Assembly: GCA_040754315.1 (NCBI GenBank)
Contig: JBFMCS010000023.1
Location: 1-64,000, forward strand
Direction of reading: 5' to 3'
DNA from: Bacillota bacterium
Lineage (GTDB): Bacteria > Bacillota > Sulfobacillia > DUSP01 > JBFMCS01
Length of the DNA stretch: 64,000 nt
This document shows positions 25,807 to 34,650 of the stretch, piece after piece. A program made the position numbers and the translations under genes. The notes beneath the pieces were generated by a model. It was not told where the DNA came from. It did no database searches and saw nothing but the letters and a program-made list of their open reading frames with translations. Each line of letters begins with the position of its first letter. Position 1 is the first letter of the stretch.

Positions 25807-27088
25807 GGTGCAATTCATCCGCCTCCAGTTCACCGATATCCTGGGCATCATCAAGAACGTGGCCATCCCTGTGGAGCAGGCGGAGAAGGCGCTCACCGGA
25901 GGCATAGCCTTCGATGGTTCCTCCGTGGAGGGATTTGTCCGCATAGAGGAGTCCGACATGAGGCTCATGCCGGATCCTGATACCCTGGCGGTGTTCCCAT
26001 GGACCGTAAGCAGCACGCCTACGGCACGGCTGATCTGCGATGTCATCACGTCCAAGGGCGAACCCTTCGAGGGATGTCCCAGGCGCATACTGAAGAGGGC
26101 CATTGCGAGGGCGGAAGCCATGGGGTACCAGATGATGGCTGGGCCAGAACCCGAGTTCTTCCTGTTCCTCAGGGATTCCGGGGGCATGCCCACGGTCCAT
26201 ACCCAGGATCAAGCAGGGTACTTCGACCTGTGTCCCATTGACTACGGGGAGGAGGCCCGCAGGGACATGGTGGTGGCCCTGCAGAAGATGGGGTTCGAGA
26301 TAGAGGCATCCCACCATGAGGTGGCCCCTGGCCAGCACGAAATCGACTTCAAGTACGCCGATGCCCTGAAGACGGCGGACAGCATCTCTACCTTCCGGCT
26401 GGTCGTGCGGATCGTCGCCCAGCAGCATAACTTCCATGCCACCTTTATGCCCAAGCCTATCTTCGGCATCAACGGCTCCGGCATGCATACACACATGTCT
26501 CTCATGGTGGACGGGAAGAATGCCTTTGACAAGCCGGGGAACCCCTACGGTCTTAGCGACGAGTGCATCTACTACATAGGGGGGCTCCTGAGGCACGCCC
26601 CCGGGTTCACCGCCATTTGCAACCCCCTGGTGAATTCCTACAAGCGGCTGGTGCCCGGGTACGAAGCCCCTGTTTACATAGCGTGGTCGGAACGCAACAG
26701 GAGCCCCTTGGTGCGGGTGCCCGAGGGCCGTGGCATGTCCGCCCGGGTGGAGCTGAGGAGCCCGGATCCATCGTGCAACCCCTACCTGGCGCTGGCAGTC
26801 ATGCTCACGGCCGGACTCGACGGGATCGAGAACAGGATCTCGCCCCCGGAACCGGTGAACCGGAACATCTACACCCTCACGGCCTCCGAGAGGGAGGACA
26901 TGGGCATCCCGAGCCTTCCTGGGAACCTCTACGCGGCCATTGAGGAACTAAAGAAGGATGTGTTGATCCGGGAGGCCCTGGGAGAGCACATCTTCCATCG
27001 CTTCATCGAGGCCAAGATCATAGAGTGGGACACGTACAGGACACAGGTCCATGACTGGGAGATAAACCAGTACCTGGGGGTGTTCTAG
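25751..27088 (+). CDS. glnA: Type I glutamine synthetase
   Basis: Makes glutamine from glutamate, ammonia and ATP in dodecameric rings. At 445 residues it is the short GSI-alpha type of Bacillota. Seen signatures are DGSSVEGFVRIEESDM (near residue 55), EPEFFLF (active-site glutamates), HHEVAPGQHEIDFKY, GSGMHTHMSL (ATP-binding HxH), NSYKRLVPGYEAP and RSPLVRVP. The ERRAPSP-region equivalent RVELRSPDPSCNPYL lacks the adenylylation NLYDLP site, as in Gram-positive enzymes regulated by GlnR feedback. The GTG start at 25751 is inside the glnR end. Confidence 0.97.
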   Translation: MPGTETGREEVLKKLADLKVQFIRLQFTDILGIIKNVAIPVEQAEKALTGGIAFDGSSVEGFVRIEESDMRLMPDPDTLAVFPWTVSSTPTARLICDVITSKGEPFEGCPRRILKRAIARAEAMGYQMMAGPEPEFFLFLRDSGGMPTVHTQDQAGYFDLCPIDYGEEARRDMVVALQKMGFEIEASHHEVAPGQHEIDFKYADALKTADSISTFRLVVRIVAQQHNFHATFMPKPIFGINGSGMHTHMSLMVDGKNAFDKPGNPYGLSDECIYYIGGLLRHAPGFTAICNPLVNSYKRLVPGYEAPVYIAWSERNRSPLVRVPEGRGMSARVELRSPDPSCNPYLALAVMLTAGLDGIENRISPPEPVNRNIYTLTASEREDMGIPSLPGNLYAAIEELKKDVLIREALGEHIFHRFIEAKIIEWDTYRTQVHDWEINQYLGVF

Positions 27089-27090
27089 AG

Positions 27091-27828
27091 TTGACGGTTC
27101 CAGGCATGGCCGAGTACGTCGACAGGCTGGTACACTGGCTCAAGGCCCAGGGTGCCGGGGCCGGTGCTGCCGGGGCGGTGGTAGGGATCAGCGGTGGTGT
27201 GGATTCCGCTGTGGTTGCGGCCCTTCTGAAGCGGGCGTTCCCCGCCACTACCCTAGGGATCATCATGCCCTGTGACAGCCTGCCCCGGGATATCGAGGAC
27301 GCCCGCCTGGTGGCCCAGGCACTGGAGGTGCCCTTCAAGGAAGTCGGCCTTGGCCACGCCTTCAGGGCAGTCCTGGGGGCCATGGGGAAGGAGGAGGGCC
27401 CGGGCCGTAGACTGGCTGAGGCCAACCTGAAGCCTCGCCTTCGCATGCTGGTCCTCTACTATCACGCGAACCTCCGCAACTACCTGGTGGCAGGCACCGG
27501 CAACCGCAGCGAGCTGAAGGTGGGCTACTTCACCAAGCACGGTGATGGCGGCGTTGACCTGTTGCCCCTGGCCCGCATGGTGAAGTCCCAGGTGAAAGAG
27601 GCCGCCCGTTTGCTGGGCGTTCCATGCAAGGTCATTGAGAAGCCACCCACGGCGGGGCTATGGCCCGGCCAGACCGACGAAGCCGAGATGGGAGTAACCT
27701 ACGAGGTGCTGGACAACTACATCCTGGCGGGTGAGGCTCCGGAGGATGCCCGGGGGATCATCGAGTCGATGGCTAGGAGGAGCGCCCACAAGCTCAGCCC
27801 TCCAGTGATGCCGGACTTCGAGCCTTGA
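27091..27828 (+). CDS. nadE: NH3-dependent NAD+ synthetase
   Basis: Amidates nicotinic acid adenine dinucleotide to NAD+. The 245-residue protein has the ATP-pyrophosphatase P-loop SGGVDSAVVAALL (about 34-46), the NAD synthetase block ANLKPRLRMLVLYYHAN and GTGNRSELKVGYFTKHGDGG, and KPPTAGLWPGQTDEAEMG. There is no N-terminal glutaminase domain, so it uses free ammonia. TTG 27091 begins two bases after the glnA stop, so it is likely cotranscribed and under the same nitrogen control. Its end overlaps the convergent radical SAM gene by 35 bases. Confidence 0.93.
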   Translation: MTVPGMAEYVDRLVHWLKAQGAGAGAAGAVVGISGGVDSAVVAALLKRAFPATTLGIIMPCDSLPRDIEDARLVAQALEVPFKEVGLGHAFRAVLGAMGKEEGPGRRLAEANLKPRLRMLVLYYHANLRNYLVAGTGNRSELKVGYFTKHGDGGVDLLPLARMVKSQVKEAARLLGVPCKVIEKPPTAGLWPGQTDEAEMGVTYEVLDNYILAGEAPEDARGIIESMARRSAHKLSPPVMPDFEP

Positions 27829-29143
27829 GGAGCCTCCTGGCCCTGTTCAAGGAACGGCGGACCGGGATCAGGAGTCTCTGGGCCAGCCGGAGAGCGGAGT
27901 AGATCAAGGCGACCCCCCTGTCCTTGAAGGGGTAGCGGTAGTCAAGGTAGTTGCCCGTGAGCCTGCCCTGGGACCGGAGGAGTCCTGACACGGGTGTGCC
28001 CTCATACACCTCAAGGCGGTTCAGGAGGTCGAGCCTGGAGTTGACTATGCCGTCCTTGCCCCGGATCTCCTGGAGAAAGGCAAGGTTCTGGACGAGTTCG
28101 TTGAGGGTTGTGTCAGGGTCAAAGAGTATGAAACCTATGTAGGGTTCAAGGCCAAGTCTCCGGAGGGTGAAAACCGCCCTCCGGTTCTCCTCTACCGTGA
28201 GGTTCTTGCCCAGGCGTTCAAGGCATGCGTCCACTCCGGCCTCAACCCCCAGGAACACCCTGTAGAGCCCGGCCTCTTTCAGCTGCCGGAAGAGGTCCTC
28301 CTCCACATCATTGGCCCTGACGGAGACCTCGAAGCGCACCGGGAGCCTTCTCTTCAGGAACTCACCTGCGATGGCCTCGGCCCGCTGCCGGCCCTTCTCG
28401 CCGGGTCCCATGAAGTTGTCGTCGGCGAAACGGAACTGTCTCACACTGTGGTCTTTCACAAGGCGCTCCACCTCGTCCGCGATATTGCCAGGACTCCTTG
28501 CCCTCCACTTGGGTCCCGGTGACAGGCCATAGAAAGCGCCGACGCTGCAGAAGACGCAGTTGTTGTAGCACCCCCGGGAGGAGGCCACCATTGCGTCCTG
28601 GCCCCTGGCCAGTGCCGGGCGAAGGTACCTGCGGTCGGGGAAGGGCAGGGCATCGAGGTCTTGGATAAGGGGCCGGGGCTCGCTTCTGTTAGGCCCGCTC
28701 CTGGCGATGCCCGGGATGCCATCCAGGGAGGCGCCTGAGAGGTATGCCCGGACCAGCTCCACGGAGGTGACCTCTCCTTCACCCACCACAACTACCAGGT
28801 CATCCCTGGGGGAGCCTGCCAGGAGGCGTTCGGCCGCCAGGGAGGGGGTATGGCCGCCCATCATAACCAGGCCAGGGCTGCCCAGGTTCTCCAGTATGGA
28901 GAGGGCAGGGGGGACCATGGTCGGCAGGACTACTGAAAGCCCCAGGACCTTCCAGGTACGGCCACGGATCTCCCGGACGGACCGGGCCGTGTTCCATCCC
29001 TCCAGGCCGGCATCCAGGAGTTCAACATCGATGCCAGCCTGGGCCAGGGCTGCCCCGACATAGCCCATGCCCAGGTTCTCCCCAGCCTCCTCGTCCACGT
29101 GGCGCAGGCGGCGGGGTGGAGTGAACAGCAGCACATCCGGCAA
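27794..29143 (-). CDS. B12-binding domain radical SAM protein
   Basis: A 449-residue radical SAM enzyme with an N-terminal cobalamin-binding-like Rossmann domain (residues 1-130, with MGYVGAALAQAGIDVELLDA) and a central radical SAM barrel whose cluster motif is SRGCYNNCVFC (C-x3-C-x2-C, about residue 195). RFADDNFMG and GVEAGVDACLERLGKN are conserved strands of the Elp3/MiaB-like fold. A basic C-terminal tail is seen. The B12-binding domain does not prove cobalamin is used, and the substrate is unknown. It is followed without gap by the CCA-adding enzyme gene upstream on the same strand. Confidence 0.88.
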   Translation of the reverse strand: MPDVLLFTPPRRLRHVDEEAGENLGMGYVGAALAQAGIDVELLDAGLEGWNTARSVREIRGRTWKVLGLSVVLPTMVPPALSILENLGSPGLVMMGGHTPSLAAERLLAGSPRDDLVVVVGEGEVTSVELVRAYLSGASLDGIPGIARSGPNRSEPRPLIQDLDALPFPDRRYLRPALARGQDAMVASSRGCYNNCVFCSVGAFYGLSPGPKWRARSPGNIADEVERLVKDHSVRQFRFADDNFMGPGEKGRQRAEAIAGEFLKRRLPVRFEVSVRANDVEEDLFRQLKEAGLYRVFLGVEAGVDACLERLGKNLTVEENRRAVFTLRRLGLEPYIGFILFDPDTTLNELVQNLAFLQEIRGKDGIVNSRLDLLNRLEVYEGTPVSGLLRSQGRLTGNYLDYRYPFKDRGVALIYSALRLAQRLLIPVRRSLNRARRLLKARSPASLEG

Positions 29144-29145
29144 GG

Positions 29146-30531
29146 TCAGGTCTCCTTTCTGCGGGCCATCTCTCCCAGGAGTCCCAGGAGGTACTCGCGC
29201 TCGTTGGCGGAAGGGTCCTCCAGGACAGTTTCGAGGAGGACCCTGAGAACCCTGCCGACCCTGGGCCCCTCCGGGATCCCCAGTACCTCCATGACATCAT
29301 GGCCGTCCACGGCAAGGTCCCGGGTATCCACCGCGTGGTGCCCTTGGAGGATGGCCTTCACCTGGGCAAGACTCCCCCGGAAGGCAGGGCCGGGGATGCC
29401 GCCTGAGGCCAGTATGTCAGCCTGCCTGAGTTCAAACAGGTCCAGCACGTTGTCCCGGCCTACCCGGCCCACCAGGCGCCTGAGGCCGGCGTCACTGATG
29501 GAGGGTCCCACCTGGAACATGTGTTCACGCACTAGAAGCACCACCCGTTCCTGGGTGGCGTTATCGAACCTGAGGCGCCTGAGGATCTCCCGGGCCATGG
29601 AGGCCCCCTCGCTGTCATGCCCGTGGAAGTGGCTCGTGCCGTCCTCCCGCCTCCAGGTGCGGGGCTTGGCTACGTCGTGGAGGAGGCCGGCCAACCTGAG
29701 GCCGAGGTCCGGCCGCAGGTAGTGGAGGATGGCGATGGAGTGCTCCGTTACATTATCAAAGGGGCCGCGGATACCCCTCACTGACCTCCCCTCCAGGAGT
29801 TCCGGGATGACGTGGGCCATCAGCCCCAGGTCGCACATCAGCCAGGCAGCCCGGGCTACATGGCTGCCCAGGAGGATGTGGGAGAACTCGTCCCTCACCC
29901 GTTCCCTGGAGACCTTGGAAAGGAGGCCGGAATGACACTGCATGGCCTTCTGGGTGGCCCGCTCCAGCCTCCAGCCCCGGGCGATAAACCTTAGGGCGCG
30001 GAGCATTCGCAAGGGGTCCTCGGCGATGCGCTCCTGGGGGTCCCCCACGGCCCTGACCGCCTGGCGGCTCAGGTCTCTCTTTCCACGGAAGGGATCCAGC
30101 ATGGGCCCGCCGGGCCAGCGCCAGGCCATGGCGTTTACGGTGAAGTCCCGGCGCGCCAAGTCCATGTGGATGTCCCCGTGGAAACTGACACTGTCAGGGT
30201 GCCGGGAATCGGTGTATGAGGCCTCACTGCGGAAGGTAGTCACCTCCACCGGTCCCCCCTGAGTCATTAGAACGATGGTGCCGAAGAGCGCCCCCACCTC
30301 CAGGGTGGGGTGGTGGGGAAAGGCCTTTAGGATATCCACGGGGCTTGCCGATGTGGCCACGTCCCAATCCTTGGGTTCGGTGCCCATGAGCAGGTCACGG
30401 CAGGCCCCTCCCACCAGGTAAGCCTGGTGGCCGTGAAGGACCAGGGTATCCAGGACACCGGCAACGTGGCCGGGTACAGCCTCCCGGGTAAGCACGCTCA
30501 TCACCGCCAGGGGAAAGATGTTCGTCCACAA
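29146..30531 (-). CDS. cca: CCA-adding tRNA nucleotidyltransferase with HD domain
   Basis: Adds or repairs the 3' CCA of tRNA without a template. The class II nucleotidyltransferase head has YLVGGACRDLLMG and the metal-binding DWDVATSA, followed by RRDFTVNAMAW and the EDPLRMLRALRFIARGWRL base-recognition helix. A C-terminal HD domain (HSIAILHYLRPDLGLRLAGLLHDVAKP) is present, as in the PcnB-like bacterial type, length 461. Lower confidence attaches to the start: ATG 30531 or ATG 30501 (ten residues shorter). One base after its stop the radical SAM gene begins. Confidence 0.92.
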   Translation of the reverse strand: MWTNIFPLAVMSVLTREAVPGHVAGVLDTLVLHGHQAYLVGGACRDLLMGTEPKDWDVATSASPVDILKAFPHHPTLEVGALFGTIVLMTQGGPVEVTTFRSEASYTDSRHPDSVSFHGDIHMDLARRDFTVNAMAWRWPGGPMLDPFRGKRDLSRQAVRAVGDPQERIAEDPLRMLRALRFIARGWRLERATQKAMQCHSGLLSKVSRERVRDEFSHILLGSHVARAAWLMCDLGLMAHVIPELLEGRSVRGIRGPFDNVTEHSIAILHYLRPDLGLRLAGLLHDVAKPRTWRREDGTSHFHGHDSEGASMAREILRRLRFDNATQERVVLLVREHMFQVGPSISDAGLRRLVGRVGRDNVLDLFELRQADILASGGIPGPAFRGSLAQVKAILQGHHAVDTRDLAVDGHDVMEVLGIPEGPRVGRVLRVLLETVLEDPSANEREYLLGLLGEMARRKET

Positions 30532-30643
30532 TGGATTCTACCACAAGATGCCTGGAGGCACAGGCCGGGCAGGCACAGTGGTGGTACCAGTCATGCTCCT
30601 CATGGCGGCGCTTCCCGCCGGGCCGAGGCCGGAACCTTTCCAG

Positions 30644-30994
30644 ATGACCCACGCCAGAATCAGTACGCATCCGGTCTTAAAGAAACGGAGGGAATCCCTG
30701 TCACACTTCAAACTCGGGCTCCTAGGCCCGGGGATAGCAGCGGTTCTCCTGGCGGTGGCAGTGTTCTCCGGGACGGGATGCCAGCACGCTGCGCCCCAGG
30801 AGCCAGGACAAGAGCCCCAAGAGGCGGTAATTCCCGGAGAATCCCTGCCCTTTCCTGGTGATGAGATAGCGGCCACGTGGGAAGTGGATGGCAACCGTAT
30901 CCTCTCCGCTTATTTGCACGAACGACAGCAGGGTGGGCGGTGCGCATGTAGAAACCAAGCCACGCCTTTCATTGCAGGCTCTGGAGGTGCACTC
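30644..30994 (+). pseudogene. Possible lipoprotein remnant
   Basis: In the frame continuing into the next gene there is a signal-peptide-like segment (FKLGLLGPGIAAVLLAVAVF) ending in a lipobox SGTGC, then a Gln/Glu/Pro-rich linker and EIAATWEVDGNRILSAYL, faintly like the start of PrsA/SurA foldases. The expected body is absent, so it may be a truncated lipoprotein gene. No good ribosome binding site is seen. It is a weak call. Confidence 0.25.
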
Positions 30995-31564
30995 ATGAGT
31001 AAGAGACTTAGGGTATGTCCCCAGTGCGGTGAGGCCGCAGTGAAACCAATCATCTATGGGTTGCCTGGCCCCGATCTAATCGAGGCCGAGAATGCCGGGA
31101 AGGTGCGGCTGGGGGGATGCTTGGACTGTTCAGATCTCCCGGATTATGTCTGCGACCATTGTGGGCTTAAGTGGAAAGGCAAAGTTAGCACCAAGGATTA
31201 CCATGACATTGAACAGTTGCGGGCCAGTACGACCATTTGGCCGGGGCCCAGGTATTGCGTGGAAGTGGACTTCGTCCATGCCAGGGTCTCGTGGAACAAG
31301 TCTAACATGTACTTCTTGGAGGACGAAAAAGAAAAAAACCTTAATAAGGAGGAAATGAACGCATTTCTTGATGGGCTCCGGAGGTGTGATCTATTGGATT
31401 GGAGAGGGCACTACTACTGGCCAGCCCTTGACGGGGTTGGGTGGGAAGTGGAAATCAGGTTTGCGGATGCGGTGATGACAAAGACGGGAAGCAATGACTA
31501 TCCAGCGGAATGGGAAGGATTTTGCTGCCTTGTTCGTGGCCTCGCAGGCGGTACATTTCAATAA
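30995..31564 (+). CDS. Zinc-ribbon protein of unknown function
   Basis: A 189-residue protein. The N-terminus has two cysteine pairs, RVCPQCGEAAVKPIIYG and YVCDHCGLKW, with a conserved acidic helix and VRLGGCLDCSDLP between them, a pattern I know from a widespread small uncharacterised zinc-ribbon family. The C-terminal 120 residues (ending DGVGWEVEIRFADAVMTKTG...WEGFC) form a second conserved region also seen with it. ATG 30995 is chosen because GGAGG lies at 30983-30987 and the preceding sequence has another character. No operon partner. Confidence 0.7.
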   Translation: MSKRLRVCPQCGEAAVKPIIYGLPGPDLIEAENAGKVRLGGCLDCSDLPDYVCDHCGLKWKGKVSTKDYHDIEQLRASTTIWPGPRYCVEVDFVHARVSWNKSNMYFLEDEKEKNLNKEEMNAFLDGLRRCDLLDWRGHYYWPALDGVGWEVEIRFADAVMTKTGSNDYPAEWEGFCCLVRGLAGGTFQ

Positions 31565-32049
31565 GCCGTGAGGCGAAGCATTTTGAGAAGCAGGCGACAA
31601 GTTGACGATTATTAGAGATACGGGTTTGGCAAAGCGTCTAGGTGTGGTGCATTTGGGGCCCAAGGGCAACCCGCTACTGATGGTTCAAGGCCAAGTCCTA
31701 TCTGGATTCACCTGGTGTAAGTTATGCCCAGGTTTACAGGTCACTTGACAACTTAGCTGGAAGGTACAATCTGTTTAACCCATGGACCCTACCGGGAATC
31801 ATGCGCGCCTTGATTCAGGTAGGCAGCGTGGCGCCCACAGGTGACCAGGTAGCGCATAAGTGGTGAAGTCTCCCTTTGCCACAGCCCTGACCTGCCGGTT
31901 CGAGGTTAGTGACAGTCCCAGGCTAGTGATCTTCATGCTGAAGAACAGCCTGGCACCCTGAGGTCACATTCCCCAGGATCTCCTTAGTGGGCAATCAAGG
32001 GCTTGAAGCTGGCGGGCGCCGGGTGTACTGTGGTCTGGGGAGTGAGGGA
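31565..32049. other. Intergenic stretch with a possible coding remnant
   Basis: Bases 31683-31866 read as an uninterrupted 60-residue frame with no start codon (FKAKSYLDSPGV and YRSLDNLAGRYNLFNPWTLP are pieces of it), ending at TGA. Its amino-acid make-up looks protein-like, and the preceding frame (LAKRLGVVHLGPKGNP) may be the same broken gene. I recognise no family. Nothing else is supported here. Confidence 0.25.
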
Positions 32050-32967
32050 ATGAGCAGGATAAACCTGGGACTGAAGCTTTCCCTTCATGACGTGCTTCTT
32101 ATCTTCGTGGTTACCATATGGGGAGCCAACTTCGGGTTTGTGAAGACCGCGCTGAACGAGGTTCAGCCGCTGGCCTTCAACGTATTGAGGCTTCTCATCG
32201 GTGTCCCTGCCATGCTCATCACCCTCTTTGTCTTCGAAAAGCGCCTCTGGCTACCAGGGCGGAGGGTCTTCCTGCAGCGGGGGGACATACTGCCCTTCGC
32301 TGCGCTCTCCATCTTCCTCATGGGCGACTTCACTCTCTACGTCAAGGGTCTTGCTCTAACCAGTTCAGCCAACGCCTCCATTCTCTACTCCATGGCTCCG
32401 GTGACCGTAGCGATCCTCTCTATGTTCCGGGGCGCCAGGTTTAGCCGCGGCTGCGTGCTGGGCCTGGGTTTGGCTCTCGGGGGCGTGCTCCTGGTCATCA
32501 CTGGGCAAGACGCACCCCTTACCGCCCTGGCAGGGCAACAGACAAGGCTGGGAGACTTGATTGTGCTGGGGGCCGTCCTCTCCTGGGCCTTCTTCAGTCA
32601 CTTCAGCGTGCACGTGCTGGACCGCTACAGCGCGGTGAGAGTCACCACCTATGCCATGATGGGTGCAGCGGTCACATCTATCGCCTTCTTCCTCCCATCC
32701 TTCCTGGGCCAGTCATGGGCGGGTTTGTCCCCCATGGGCTGGGCAGGTGTGTTCTACTCATCCCTGCTCTCCAACACCATGTGCCTGGCCATATGGTACT
32801 ACGCAATATCCAAGCTGGGGCCAGTCAAGGTGATGACCTTCGAGTACCTGGTGCCGGTAATCGCCCTATTCCTCGCGAGCCTCCTGTGGAAGGAGGCGGT
32901 TCTTCCCGCCCAGGTGCTGGGGGCTTCCCTGGTGCTCCTGGGGGTTCGCCTGGTACACAGTTCTTAA
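32050..32967 (+). CDS. EamA/DMT family transporter
   Basis: A 305-residue inner-membrane exporter of the drug/metabolite superfamily, with ten hydrophobic helices in two EamA repeats: FVVTIWGANFGFVKTAL...PLAFNVLRLLIG in the first and DLIVLGAVLSWAFFSHFSVHVLDR...EYLVPVIALFLASLLWKE in the second. ATG 32050 follows GTGAGGG; the frame is open to 31987. Substrate cannot be told; many relatives export amino acids or nucleosides. It is followed by a separate TetR-ABC operon. Confidence 0.88.
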   Translation: MSRINLGLKLSLHDVLLIFVVTIWGANFGFVKTALNEVQPLAFNVLRLLIGVPAMLITLFVFEKRLWLPGRRVFLQRGDILPFAALSIFLMGDFTLYVKGLALTSSANASILYSMAPVTVAILSMFRGARFSRGCVLGLGLALGGVLLVITGQDAPLTALAGQQTRLGDLIVLGAVLSWAFFSHFSVHVLDRYSAVRVTTYAMMGAAVTSIAFFLPSFLGQSWAGLSPMGWAGVFYSSLLSNTMCLAIWYYAISKLGPVKVMTFEYLVPVIALFLASLLWKEAVLPAQVLGASLVLLGVRLVHSS

Positions 32968-33028
32968 GGCCGTACCTGCCGGCAACACTTGCATGGTCCC
33001 TCTCTTGACCGTCCTCACAAAGGCCCCC

Positions 33029-33057
33029 TTGATCTCAAGTCCCTCTTACGCTATGAT
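33029..33057 (+). promoter_or_regulatory. Promoter of the TetR-ABC operon
   Basis: TTGATC (33029-33034) and TATGAT (33052-33057) with the ideal 17-base spacer, 56 bases ahead of the TetR start codon. Confidence 0.65.
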
Positions 33058-33062
33058 GTGAG

Positions 33063-33086
33063 TGACCGGGTAGTCATATGACCGCC
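33063..33086. promoter_or_regulatory. Candidate TetR operator
   Basis: Just after the promoter lie a perfect ten-base palindrome GTCATATGAC (33073-33082) and two copies of TGACCG sixteen bases apart (33063 and 33079). This position, at the RNA start, is right for autorepression by the TetR protein encoded 30 bases on. Confidence 0.45.
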
Positions 33087-33112
33087 AAGTCATAACGTTG
33101 GGAGGATCTCCC

Positions 33113-33799
33113 GTGCCGGCGCAGACCTTCTTCAATCTCCCAGAGAAGAAGAGGAAGAGGATCGAGGACATAGCCCTGAGGGAATTTGCCCATCACCCCT
33201 ACAGCAGGGCGTCTGTCTCCAGGGTGGCGAGGGAGGCCAGGATAGCAAAGGGCAGCATCTACCAGTACTTCGCCGACAAGAAGGACCTCTACTTCTACCT
33301 GGCCAAGCAGGCAGCCCAGGCGAAGATGGATTTCCTGGCTAGCAGGGCCAACCTGGACTGGTCCGACTTCTACGGGAGCTACGCCCGGATGATGCTGGCC
33401 GGTGTGGAGTTCCAGATAGCCTGCCCCCTCCAGGTGAGACTGCTGACCCAGACGTTGAGCGGCCCGTTCAGGGACGAGCTCTATGGTGATCTCAGGAATA
33501 TGGCCGGAGACTACACAGGCCAGCTCATCCAGGAGGCTCAGAAGGCTGGCCAAGTAAGAACCGACTTGCCGGTGGACATGATCGCATTCTTCTTCCACGT
33601 CCTCACAATGGAGTTCGGGAACTTCCTGCTGAAGAAGGCCGGGCTCGAGCTGGAGGACCTTCGTCTCAAAAGGAACAGGGATAGGATAATGAAGATGAAC
33701 CTGCCGCAGATGGTGGAGGGCTTCATGAGTCTTCTGAAGGAGGGCCTGTTACCGCCGGGCAGGCAGTATCCCGGCACCCGGAGGGAGGGTTTGAAGTGA
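33113..33799 (+). CDS. TetR family transcriptional regulator
   Basis: A 228-residue repressor. The N-terminal HTH (KRKRIEDIALREFAHHPYSRASVSRVAREARIAKGSIYQYFADKKDLYFYL) is textbook TetR; the C-terminal ligand domain is unlike others I know. The start is GTG 33113 behind GGGAGGAT; five further residues upstream are possible. The stop overlaps the ABC ATPase start by four bases, so it clearly belongs to the exporter operon and probably senses the exporter's cargo or a membrane-active toxin. Confidence 0.92.
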   Translation: MPAQTFFNLPEKKRKRIEDIALREFAHHPYSRASVSRVAREARIAKGSIYQYFADKKDLYFYLAKQAAQAKMDFLASRANLDWSDFYGSYARMMLAGVEFQIACPLQVRLLTQTLSGPFRDELYGDLRNMAGDYTGQLIQEAQKAGQVRTDLPVDMIAFFFHVLTMEFGNFLLKKAGLELEDLRLKRNRDRIMKMNLPQMVEGFMSLLKEGLLPPGRQYPGTRREGLK

Positions 33800-34650
33800 T
33801 AAGGGTCCAGAGGCTGACCTTTACCTATCCTGGCTCCAAGGTCCCGGCGGTGGATTCCGTGGATTTCGAGATAGAAAGGGGACGGATCTTCGGCTTTCTG
33901 GGGCCAAACGGGGCAGGGAAGAGTACCGTGCAGAATATAATGACGAGACTCCTGCCGGTTCAGGGGGGTGCGGTTCTTTACGAGGGCAAGCGGGTGGAGG
34001 ACCTGGGCAAGGCCTTCTTCAATAGGGTGGGGGTCTCCTTCGAGCACCCCAATCTCTACGAGAGGCTCACAGGCCTGGAGAACCTCCGGTACTACCGGGG
34101 CCTGTTCTCCGGCCCCTCCCTGGAGCCGGAACGAGCCCTGGAGATGGTGGGCCTGGAGGGCGCCGGTAACAAGCGGGCCGGGCAGTACTCCAAGGGGATG
34201 AAGCAGCGCCTTGTGTTCGCCAGGGCCATCATGAACCGGCCTGACTTCCTCTTCCTTGACGAGCCCACCAGTGGGATGGACCCGGGCACCGCCAGGAACA
34301 TCAAGGAGATAATCATGGGTCAGAAGGACAGGGGGGCCACGGTGTTCCTCACCACCCACAACATGTTCGTGGCAGAGGAGCTGGCGGACACCGTTGCCTT
34401 CTTGAACGAGGGGAGGATCGTTGCCCAGGACTCCCCAAGGAACCTGAAACTGGCCCACGGCCAGAAGGCTGTCAAGGTGGAGTACCAGGTGGATGACAAG
34501 GTCAAGGCCGAGACCCTCTTCCTGGACAAGGACGAAGACAGGGCCAGGTTGGGAAAACTGGTTGACTCCGGGGGCGTTGAGACCATGCACTCCCAGGAGG
34601 CTAGCCTGGAGCAGATCTTCATCCGCCTCACCGGAAGGGGGCTCTCCTGA
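33796..34650 (+). CDS. ABC-2 type exporter, ATP-binding protein
   Basis: A 284-residue CcmA/DrrA-type ATPase. Walker A is GPNGAGKST (about residue 36), signature YSKGMKQRLVFARAI, Walker B LFLDEPTSGMDPGT and the switch TTHNMFVAEEL. About 70 residues at the C-terminus form the regulatory extension common in these exporters. GTG 33796 overlaps the TetR stop (GTGA). With the next two permeases it forms a drug, lipid or peptide exporter. Confidence 0.93.
   Translation: MIRVQRLTFTYPGSKVPAVDSVDFEIERGRIFGFLGPNGAGKSTVQNIMTRLLPVQGGAVLYEGKRVEDLGKAFFNRVGVSFEHPNLYERLTGLENLRYYRGLFSGPSLEPERALEMVGLEGAGNKRAGQYSKGMKQRLVFARAIMNRPDFLFLDEPTSGMDPGTARNIKEIIMGQKDRGATVFLTTHNMFVAEELADTVAFLNEGRIVAQDSPRNLKLAHGQKAVKVEYQVDDKVKAETLFLDKDEDRARLGKLVDSGGVETMHSQEASLEQIFIRLTGRGLS

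Noticed and set aside
31740-31770. TTGACA...TACAAT promoter
   Set aside because: Both hexamers are good but only 14 bases apart, too close for a working sigma-A promoter, and they fall in the possible coding remnant.
33538-34590. Minus-strand frame of 350 residues opposite the TetR and ABC ATPase genes
   Set aside because: It lies against the clear TetR tail and all ATPase motifs, and shows no membrane or enzyme pattern of its own.
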